A program made the position numbers and the translations under genes. The notes beneath the pieces were generated by a model that did not search any database, was not told the DNA's origin, and saw only the letters and a program-made list of their open reading frames with translations. Below, in pieces: positions 49,501-61,500 of a DNA stretch of 64,000 bases (the first letter of the stretch is position 1; each line of letters begins with the position of its first letter). Source of the stretch: Tubiluchus corallicola (Eukaryota; Priapulida; Priapulimorpha; Priapulimorphida; Tubiluchidae); the NCBI GenBank assembly GCA_030141605.1, contig JAQGDQ010000097.1, forward strand, positions 297,001 to 361,000. The letters run 5' to 3'.

Positions 49501-52500
49501 ACATCAACTCTTATAAAATAAGTGCACTTACCTCAAATTCTGCCTTTTGGGAAGCTTCCCGTATTTTTTCTACCCAATCACGTAACTCTTCCCTGTCACT
49601 GCAGCCGATTTCACGGGTAGTGAAGTCAGATAATTGTAAGCGGAAAACGTATAAGTTATTCTTCACCTGCAAAAGCAGAGCAAAAAACAACTTTTTAATA
49701 CGTTACACAGAAAATTTAACAATGTTTTTCAATATTTAGTGAAAATTGCAGTACATTTTTCTTTTATTTCGAATGTTAATAACAGACAGAAATAAGTTAG
49801 AATCCTCACTAAAAATTGGTCATAAATACGTATTACATTAATAAATAAGGGTCTAATGTGATACCACCAGGGCATCAATGCCAGTGTTGCATGTATTCCA
49901 ATGTTTAAAATCACTGACAAAAATGTCAGCAATACCTTTGCTGGTGTTTATATGGACAATGTTCAGATTCGCTATGTTTTGCATTAGTGAAATTTAAATA
50001 ACAGTTTTGTTGTTTTATCTCAACTTATCGCTAAGCGTAAGCAAACTGATAACTGGAATTTAACATAATTATATGTCTTTAACAAGTCTGTCTTTTACTT
50101 GCCACTGATAATCAGTATTAGGATGAAACTTCGAACAAAACATGATACATTACACTAGTTTAGTCTATTCATTAATTTCGCTAACACAGGACATAATTAT
50201 AAACATGGAAATAAAGCTCATAGTACACTACTGCAAATACAAAAACGAAATATTTTTAAAATATCCCCAATAGTTATGCAAACTGCAATAAAATATCTGA
50301 TGGAAAAAAAGAATTTTACTGCAGGCTTATTCTATCATTCATCACAATAACAATAATTATATAACGTGCTACAGAGCCTCCAGAAGTCAAAGCTTGTAAG
50401 AGTGAATCTGACAGAGACACAGAGATTGGTTAGTATAAAAGAGATGAGGATGAACTTGCCAATAGTGACAGTGAAAAGAGGAGAAATAATTGTGAAGTGA
50501 GAGATAACAATATGTGATGTGACAATGATAATCCTGACCATGTTAACTAAAATTAAGATTAGCAGAGAGGTGCACTGCGAGACTTGTCACAAAAAATAGA
50601 GGAAGGTTAGCCTTTATATGCGCATTGGATATTTGGAAAAAGTGACATAATTTGCCAGAAGTGACATAATTACATAATAAATTAAATGCCTGCAAAAACA
50701 AGCTCAAAGTAAATGTCAAATATGACACAGTGACCCTTCCTCTATTTTGTAATTTATTTATTTTCTGTTATTTTTTCTTTAAATCAGATGCAAAGTCTGG
50801 AAAAGCCTGGCACGTAACAGCCCAGTCGTGCACAAAGTTTGTTTAGCTTGGTATTGCTGGACTTGAAGACACTCAGCAAAATGTTTGGATGGATGTGTGA
50901 ACACAAACAAGGCAGCTTTCCTCTGCCTGATATAAAATCTGGAGATAATAATCAGTATTATATTCTGCACAAAAACTAAAAAACAACATTACCACTGTAG
51001 ATTCAATAGTGCATCCACGAATGTCGATACAGCCTTTCTGGAGAATTCCCAGGGGATTGCTCTCATCTTCCCCCAACTCTTGCACATAATTTTTTGGAAA
51101 CCAGTGTTGTTTCTTGACACCATAATCGCCCTGCCACCTGGAATGTTGAGTGTACAGAATGTAGAGAGAAATGCAATGCAAGTTCCACTAGGTTATGACA
51201 TAATATCCAATGAACAAATGTAATAATATTATTCTGGATTTGCTTGTGAAGAGACTAATCTAAAGCAACTATGATCATAATTAACAAATGCCACTTTTCC
51301 TTGTGTACCAAAATACCATGACTGACATATAGCTGAGGAAATGATTGTAGTTTCAAATACCTTTAGTGATTTGAAAACATGGACACAATCCCGTTATGCA
51401 AATTAAATTAAAAGAAAAAGCACAATCTTACACAATACTAGCAAAACTTTTTTTTGAATAAAACGTTAGAAATTATTTTTATCACTTCACATTCTCCAAT
51501 TTCCAATATTTTTTTAATTCAAAGTGGGGCAGTTTTAACAAGTGATCTGGATATCTTTTAATTTAGTTATGTCTGGCCATTTGTCATTGACATTGGTCAC
51601 CAGCTGTACTTGGGCAAATTGTCGAAGATTATTACTAAAACACACAACAAATGATTAAGTGCAACTACTTTTTAAGCTTACAAATATTAAATACATTAGG
51701 CTGTACATACAGAAATTTATTACAGCAAATTAATGATAATTTAGCCTTGGATTATAAACAAAAACTGCAATATATTTGATTACATGCTCATATATTTAAA
51801 TGAACTTAGAGATAATAAATTTCAAATTGCATTATGCAGTATCTAATCTATAAAGTGTAAATGGCCAATCTACAAACTATCATTTTATAAATGTAATTAA
51901 CATTCATAAGTTTAAAAGGTAAGTTCACACTGCATTCATCATAGTTCATAGCAGTATACTTACCAATTTTCATCTTGTTTGTTCACATTGGTGATGATGC
52001 TATTCTTGCAAAAACTAAGTTCATCATCTCTCTGAGCTTGATAGTCATAAAGTGCTTTCACTTTTATCTGCCAAAACGGTAACACACTTTAATAATAATT
52101 TCATTTTGATACTAACAGCAGGATCACAAAAGCTTCTCACAGTTCCAGCGATTGACAATGATCGTGAAAAGGTCAAAGGTTAAGTGTACTAGACAATGCA
52201 TTTGTTTACACTTGCCAATGTCTCATAGCCCATGGTACTGTAATAATAACAGTTTTTAACAGCTAGCTAGAAACTTATCTAATTAATTTTTTCTTGTTTC
52301 CAAGCAAGATCCTGCTAGTAAATCACTAGTACACACAGACTAATGCATAGTAAAGTAAAGTCCACGTAAAACAACTGAAGTTACTGACTTTGCTTCACAC
52401 ACATGTGGTTTACTTAACCTTTGACCTACAGCAACTGCGCGTGCGCACAACGAAATTTTGAATAGACTTATTAATTGTTTAATAAATGAGACACCTATAG

Positions 52501-55500
52501 TCTGCAATTCAAATCACATGATAGTAATAACACTGTGTATAATTGTACAGAAAGATATTAAATTTTTTAATAAATGTAAAAAACATCACTGTACAAATAT
52601 TACAAGAAGTAAAAAATAGAGCACAACCTAAAATTAAGGGTATCCCAAAATAAGTAGATCACTGTTTTAGCAATGTATCAACACAGTATCATAAATGCAG
52701 CATGCACTTTCAACGTTAATTTAGTGGTACCATTATTCACATACTTACACGGTACAACAAATATACAAAAATATAACAAATGATAAGAATTAAGATATAA
52801 ATCAGTTCAACTTGTACATAGTAAAGAAAAAATGTTTATTTATTAAAGCAAAGTAAAAAAAATAAAAAGCTAAAACAACAAATTATGTTATAATTACACT
52901 CTAACAATGGCCAGGAAATGTTATTTTAACAAGGCTGTTAACATGTGTCCACAAAAAACATTAATATGCAGGACTACTACAATAACGGATCATTTAAAAA
53001 TTAAAAACAATGACATAACAACATATATTTATAATGTGACAAACAGACTCATTGATAAGTTCACATTAACAAGTCAACACTCACTATTTGATGCACACAT
53101 ACGTCTCAGATACAATGATTAAAAAATAAAGGCAAAGAAGGAAAAACAAATACTTACTGTTGACTGGAAACCTAAAGGATCAGTGTAGAGACCATCATCT
53201 GAACCGAATTGATCATCTGGCTCCTGCAAAAACAACAATGCCTAGTACAAAATGCATTAAACATCACAGTTTCAGAATTTTTCAGTAAGGTGAGACTTTC
53301 AAAACAAATTAGTGATGTTGCATTGGGTGCGTTTGCGTACCTATGATGCTGCAGCATTGAACAGTCCATGCTTACCTTTATGTTATCTATTAAAAACAGT
53401 TTAAAATTCTGGTGTATATTTCTAAAAGCCGTTAACAGTGGCATTCTACTTATGGGCTAACATCTCATAAATGAATGAATTTTCTGGCATCAGCAGAAAG
53501 TGCAGAATGCTTTGGGATTTACGGAATAATGCCGTGCAGTGAACTTGTGTGCCACTGGTAAAGTTTAAATTAAATAAAATGTTTATATCTCAAGCACTAG
53601 TTTTCCTACAGAATGAGTAACAAATGTGGTATTATTGACTAGGCCCTGCAATCACACACCTAGGAACATACAAAAACATTCTGACTATGTAATGATCAGG
53701 CTAAAACAGTTAAACATGGAAAACTACTAAACAAACAAATGATGGATGCTAACCTACTAAATACATTATTGACTGATACTAACCATGGAACCTAAAAACT
53801 TAATAAATGTTCTGCTCTAACAGGCAGCAACAGTTAGACTGCATAAGAACATTTTGAGATATAAATAGCGATTTTGTTAAAATTTAATTTTTATCTTACC
53901 AACTAATCATAAAGTTGAGGTAGTGACAGGTATGTCTTTTTTTATCTCATGTTAACTGCAAAGCTTAATTTTCCTACCTCATTCAACCTTCTGACTAGAT
54001 CTTCATTAACTGGAAACTTCTTGTTCAGCTTCACGCGTTTGTACAAATTGTGTGATGTGTAATATTGGACTAATTCACACAAGCTGTCAAATGTAGCTGT
54101 CACGTGACCATCACCAATAGTATACTGATCACCTTCTCTTCTTATATGACAGTGAAGAATCTTCTTCTCATAGCTAAAAATATAGTATTCATTATCAGAA
54201 GTAACTTTCTGCCCACTGTATGGGTAAGCATTGCTGCTAACAAAAGTACAAAATTTTAGATCTATTTTCTCAAATTTCCTTTACTTCATTATATTTTACA
54301 AAGGCACACTTTGCTAGGACTTTCGCAAGTCATGACGAAGAAGCAACAAAAATCTATAGGTCACAGAAACAGGTGCTCCCTCAATCCTTAACAGTATGCA
54401 AATAAAGTTTGTTAGAAAAGCTTCATAATTCTAACACGTTATTGCAAACACCCTAATATTATAACATAGGGTATATTGAGGTAGGTAATGTTGGCCACAT
54501 TTAGATTATATTTATGTATTCTATGAAAAGCCACTATACACTACTACAATTTCGGTGTTACAATAGTGTAATATAATGTTAACTGGCTGCGTTAGCAGAT
54601 AGACCTAAACTGCCACACAAATAGTAAAAAATTGTTATGTCTACATATATTTTCAAACAAAATTAACAATTTGTTTTTGTAAAATAGCTTTTTTAATCTT
54701 TTTGTCTACTAATTTTTATGCATTCTGCCAAATTGTTTCAATAAAAGTTCAACGTATACCAGGGTCAATAAAATCAGAACTAAAAATTATTGTATACTTG
54801 TGTACAATGAATGCAAAAGCTGCATTTCTTGGAATAAAACTACGCTAGACTAAATTACACATACTCCCTATTCTGAGTTTAGTCCGAGTGAAATTTTCTA
54901 AGTCTTTTTTGCATATTAAACAGATAAATAAACATTAGTCTGCTCCTCTGGTGACCTACCACAACTCACCTAAATGATATGGAAAATAAATTTGGATTGC
55001 TGTCATAGCCTCGTATTAAGAATGCACCATCACGAGGAACACGCTTCAACATATCTTCTGCCTCCTCCTTGGCCAGAGCTGGATGAAACCAACTGCAAAA
55101 TGATAAAACAAATAACAAACAGAACAAACAAGCAAATTATTTTGTTACAGAGGATTGTGAATAAATACAAAGTTTGAATAAGTAAAGAACATTCTGAAAA
55201 CACAATAACAAACAGGTTAACTCTCTAAAATTTTTTTAGCCAAATTTCAATGGCTAACTGAATGGTAAGAAACACTAATAATCAATGGATTGTTAATAAC
55301 AATGTGATTTGACCAACAACTTTCTAAGGCTTAGACTTAGGAGTACAGTTTGACCAATGATCATTCTTAGACATAAGCGTAACCAAGTTACTACAAGTTA
55401 TAGTACATAAGTCACTCTGAATATTGAGGAAATCTTTTTGTTTTAGAAGTAGCGCAACAAAATCCATGAAATAAACAGCTAGAAACATGGCTGGAAAACA

Positions 55501-58500
55501 AACGATAACGATTAAAGCTCGACTAACTAACTGCAAAGAAAGAGCAAACTTACGGCTTATGTTCGTGTGTTTGTGCTGCTGGAACAGGTTGATTCAGTCT
55601 CATTTCAAACTCTCTGCTCTTCAATGGATGCTGCTGGTAGTGTTCTATCAATGCTCTTAAACTAGGAAATGATATGCCATCGACAAGGTAGTACAACGCT
55701 TTGCCTCGCTCCTGCTTTGACTTAATATGGCAATGCTTGACCACACCCTGACGTATGAAAGACAATGTGAAATCACCCTTAAACGTTGTGCTGTGTCGCA
55801 CTAGAAATGCGCCGTCACCGTACTGTCTGTTTTGCAGTAGGAACTTATTGACATCTGTACGCTGCTGCAGTTCCTTGGACGAATGGAACCACGGCTCCCC
55901 CACGTGGGACATTTCATCGCCGAGCTCAGGCTAAAATGAAATCGTAAAACAAACACAATAACAGCTAACATATTGAAGTTTGTTGAGTCATAGTAATAAG
56001 AGGTGAAAATTAAAAAATTAAAACAACATTTCCTGTGTGATATGTATTTACTCTCAATAAGCTCTGAATGTGATTCAAGTGCAAAAGTAAGAGGTACATA
56101 AAAGAAAGTAATAATAGTAGATACCAAATCAACCAGCTGACAGCAGTTCATTGCTACATTTCTGTCTAACTGCAGAATTGCACTGCAGAAGCAGCAACAA
56201 AAACTTGTACTATGTAATGGAAAAAAATGCCATAAAAGATAAAATAAGAAACCACGACATTCCAAACAAATCTCTTAGAACTGCGGATGTGGATAGTGAT
56301 TTTATGTTTATGTGTGAATTCTTCTTGCGGAATTTATTCACTGCCTCTATGCTTTTTCTTTGTGAACTGTATCCTTTTTTAAGTGTGAGATTCTCTATGT
56401 GTGTTAATAATATAAAAAACAAAAATATTATTTCACACGATTATTTTTCTTTCTAATCTTTAATCTGCTGACAAACATTAGTGGTTGTTCGAAACATCTC
56501 CTTTTTCTGTTATTCAGGTTAGTAGGGGTTTAATTTGTGCCTTGCATTACGTAGCTTTGGCCGATAGTTACAAGGACATGTAAACGAAGATGGCTCTAGT
56601 GACACAGTGATTTTAAAATTTCTAGTCAAAAACCACTTCAAAGATTCAAGCACTTACTACTTCAGTGAAGCACTAAGCTTACAGACAAGGACAACTTCTG
56701 CCTAACGTGATAAAACATTTCTTTTCATTGCTGATACTAAGCTTATAGACAATTTGCAATTACCTTTCACTATGATTTAGGCTTTTTAGGCTTTTATTGA
56801 AATTAAGTAACACTTATCACTAGTAGGCAAAAAATCCGTACTTGGCCATTGGCTTCAGCTTCAAATGCATCATCATCTTCATCTGAATCACTCGCATCAT
56901 CTTGCCCCGTTTCACCCGTATAAAATAGCTTAGTAGCAGTCAAAACGAAAAAATGTGGATTCCATTCCTAAAATACAGAAGAAAACAAGGATGTGTTACA
57001 AAATTGCATCTACTAGGTGAAGTACTACTGATAAACAAGTCTTAAAAAATATGGAAATTTAGCTAAAGAAATAATGGATTAGTAATGCGCAACATACATT
57101 TGAACAAATTTTAGTTCCCTGTAAAACATGATACTATTTATTTCTTTATTCATGCTGTTTATTTTGTAAATAATTATAACAACAAGTTTACGTATAATCC
57201 AGAATATGCAACCATGGCAAAATTATGTTATGCGAATAAAATTACCCAAGCTGAAGCAGGATATACATTTAGAAGCATACATTTAAAACTGAACGCACAT
57301 ATGCAAAGTACACATAACTGCAACTTTGGCACAACTGTTATTTCACGGGAATACACAGCAATCTAAGAAACTAAAAGTGCACTTTACAGTATTAAGAACA
57401 TAGCAAGTTTAATTGGGAATAAAAAGTAGATCACATTGAGCTATGGGTATTGATATTTGCAAAATGTAACTCTTAAGGGATTTAGGGTGGCTGCTTTTGA
57501 ATTTGCCACCTCGTCTCTCTGTATCTACTCATTAGTTATTGCTTAATAACCAGTGATTTTCTTTTTAATTTTAAGAACAGAGACAAAAAATGTGCAGAAC
57601 CAAACCAACTACTAATGACGCAGATCATGTAGTGATAAATAAGAGCATTATATATATATCTCTGCCAAGTGAGGTATGTACAGTACAAACTCCAAACATA
57701 ATTGCAGGTTCCCTTTTGTATTTGTAATAACAAACCTTTGCTAGTCTGTCTTCAAGAAACAGCAGGCCCCTTTTTGTTGCAAACCTCAAGTCCTGCTCTT
57801 CTGGAAAGCCTGAAATAAATTAAGCACAATATTTTTGTGACAATTATCCGTTAGAACACTAATGGACAATTGTCATTCCAGTGGCACTTAAGCTGCAATT
57901 ACACACTTAGGTCTCTATTATAAAACCCTACTGATATTGGTCAATAACAAAGGTGCCTTAACAGTCTTTTCACAATCAGCACTATCCACATACAAGATCT
58001 GATTATCTTAATCTCAGTGAAATTGTACAAGATGACGAGTACCTACAAGCATAACGATGACATATGTCCCCAACACTTTCAAGGGAGTCATAATGAGACC
58101 TTCATACTGCTGATGGTAAAATCCATCTGCGATATTTAATTAGCTTGCAGGCCTTGAAATTCAAAATAATGGGATGCAAAATGACTGTTACCTGATATAA
58201 GACAGACAGCTGTCAATCAGGATCAAAGTCAAGGTCAAATATGTCATTGCAACCCTTTACCCGACAAATACTATCCAAGTGTCAAATTTGGCTGGCTTCG
58301 CTTCAAAGGCTTTGCAACTTTAGGCCTCCACTACATCCTTATTGACACTCCTTTATCCGAAGGCAAAGGATAACAAGATGCCATAAGCCTCCACTGTCTC
58401 CCTACCGCCTGTTTTGTTTGGGCACTGGGTACAGTTCAGTAAGGTTGTAACTTTAGCTTATTAAACAGATTCAGTCAGGATACAGATGAGTTTACCAATG

Positions 58501-61500
58501 CTTCATATTCATGTAGTGTACACATCAAAAGTGAATGTTTAACTTTATCTACAACAACCACAAACTTGAAGCTAAATGCCCCACTATAATCTAAATTTCT
58601 GGTAAATTTTACAAACTAACTATTATCCTTAGCATTTCGAATCAAAGATTTTAATACCTTCGCTCCTAAGCCAAGAACAGTAAGGGATATTCCTAAACAA
58701 TAATGCACAGGCTAAAGCGATGATAGTCTTATCTCGAACAATGCTAAAGGTTTATACGAAAAACCTGCTGCAAACTACATATTAAATAACGATCATTAAA
58801 AAGTATAGTTGTAATCTTACATTCCAAATCGTTATCCAAGGAAGTACTAGATAAACGCTCATCCAAACCTCCTGCATCGACGGGTAATTTCTTATGCTGC
58901 AAATGATCATCAAGCCATATTAACAATGCTAATAAAAAGTATGTGCTCTATTAAATGAGTCTGGGGAGAAGTTTACTTAAATAAGTAAGAGAAATGGTAG
59001 GTTTCTCATTTTCACTATTGCAGTAAATTTCATTTCCAATCAAGCTTTAATAACCATTGATAATGGTGCTTAATTAATAACACCAGATTTGTTACAAGAT
59101 AATTTATGCACATCAGAGCAATTTTCAACAACATGCAAACTATGTAGTAGATGTTTACTGTTAAAAAATTCTCAAAACACCTTGATTAATATTTTCCGCT
59201 TTAACTGATTAGGAGATGGTAGTCTATCACTGTTGCGATCAATGGGTGTCGTCAGAAGCATATCTAAATAAATTAAAAATATGATATGATAAAAGTAATC
59301 ACAAATTAAAAATATCATAAAAGTAATCAACATATTGAAAATATGATAAAAGTAATCAACATGTTGAAAAACTGTAGTACTTTTATTATTATTAATGACT
59401 GTAGTTTTAGATACATTTCTGTAGTTACCCTTGTAAATGCATTTGCAATTGTGTGCGAACTTTTGTGTAATTTATGACCTAGCTGTCAAAATAAGGAATA
59501 ACCTAACCTGATCTAACAAAACATTTGAATAATGACCTGCATTTCTTAAATTTCCTTTACGCAATGAATGAAGTTTTACTAAATATTAAGTGTCTGAAGC
59601 GATTACGCACCACCAAAGACTTCTTTAAATAAATGAGCCATCGTCCGTTGCTGTCCAAGTGAACAATGGTCTTCGATGGATAAGATGACTGGAAACCTAG
59701 AATGTCAAAAAATACAGTGATGAAATTTCAAAATACTAATAAAAATTATTGATAATGGTGTGAAAGCATTTTATGAAGCACAGGACTATAAAAATGGCAA
59801 AATAAGATTCGCCGGGGAAAGCTCTCACTGACAGAAATTGAGAACAATATTCATCTAACTCCAGTGGTAGTTAGTTTCCACTGAAAGACCTCACATGAAT
59901 ACAATTCTTTCTAGGAAGTTTATGCACCAAAAAGCCATCAAGCACTCCATATAAAAACCTTAGTCTTACATCACAAAAGAATCGGCTACCAAATTCTAAA
60001 CTAGAACTTGTAAAAAATTGCCGAAAAAACATGCATTATTAGATGAGATGATCTGCAAGAATTATTCTTAGAACATCAAAATTTAGCTAAATATCTCATG
60101 TGTGGAACAAAATAGGAAAACTTAAAGCTCTCCCATAAATGCTAAAATAGAGGCTTATCCTCACAGCATCGGACAACAGTTTAAAAAATAGAAAGATAAT
60201 CTTACGTTGAAAAAAACTATTTTTGAAGAAGGTAGGTAACTTACTCCGAGACAGCAAATGCATGTTCTCTGATGGTCTTGATGACACTGAGGAAGTTGAT
60301 TTTGGTCGTCATTGTGTAAGCATGTGTGATTTGCGGTAGATTAGGTCCATCCCAGCAGTCCACTGCAATATAAAAAAAATTATCAGAAAATTCAGCACAT
60401 TTGACAGAATACATTTTAATTCAACTGATAACAACACTGAAAACAAGTGTTCCCCCTCTACCACATTTTTTTCATGCTAAAATAGATTCAACCGAATGAT
60501 TTTTATGCAGCAAAGTACAAATGTAACATGAAATAAACACTCAAAATTATCTTAAAACTTGCTGAAAACGTATTTAGTTGTTATTGTCACTGTGACACTG
60601 CCCTAAATTCTCAAAATTTTGCACAGAATATTATTATATAATATAATAATGCAGTTCATTAGTCTGACTTCCTATAATGACTTGTAAGCTCTACTCAAAT
60701 AAAAATACACTAGAATCACCATATAAAATTACTCATACAACACACAAATTTAAAATCAGAATTGGCCTAACAAAAGTGATTCAGATAGCTAAAAAGTTAC
60801 AGATTATATCTTATTAAAAGCTAGTGAAAACAATTAACAATTTTTTAAATTGGGTTTTGAAAGCTGAACGTGATGGTGCAGTCTTAACATGTATGAGTAA
60901 CTGATTCCATAAGCTGCATAATGGCATAAGAAAATGATCATCACAAGCAGAAAGATAAATCCCTTGACATTTTCAAACTGCGTAAATCACATGCTCTCAA
61001 CTAGGAATATAACATGACAGTAATGCTGAAAAGTAACTCAAGGTAGCACAAATCATGCACTAGTACACAAGCAACAGAATCTTAAATTCTATCCAGAAGT
61101 ACACAAGCAGCCATAACTGAAGTTATGTGATCAAACGTTTTTGTCTGAGAAACCAACCGTGCATAGTGTATGTTGGTCAGAAATTAAAAAAACAAGATTC
61201 CTTGTAGCATGTATTCTACCTATTTGTAAAGTTTAAATTTAAAACATAGATATATGAATACAAATCAGTATCACGCTAACTCCTAAAGTCAAATGACACC
61301 TATTTTCCCATTGTAAAATAAATACTAGTGGTACTTTCATTTTCATAATCGATTAATCAGACACAAAATTGACTCATAACTGATTATAATCGGTTTTCAG
61401 GCATAAAAAATAATCTAAAAATTGTATGAGGCAAGACTTGCAGGAGAGAGCAAACAAGAAGAGCCACAGAGTGAGAAAAGACAGAATTATTGACAAGGTA

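Noticed and set aside
53158-53223. Loss of the Tyr783-equivalent in PLC-gamma
   Set aside because: Counting back from the SH3 start (KALYDY), the LYTDP tyrosine best matches Tyr783/Tyr759. The missing ones are the 771/775 equivalents.
60245-60362. Apparent loss of a catalytic His in PLC-gamma (HAYT instead of HGHT)
   Set aside because: The catalytic base is the first His of the motif (as in PLC-delta YHGYT), which is present as ITHAYT. Only the second, non-catalytic position differs.
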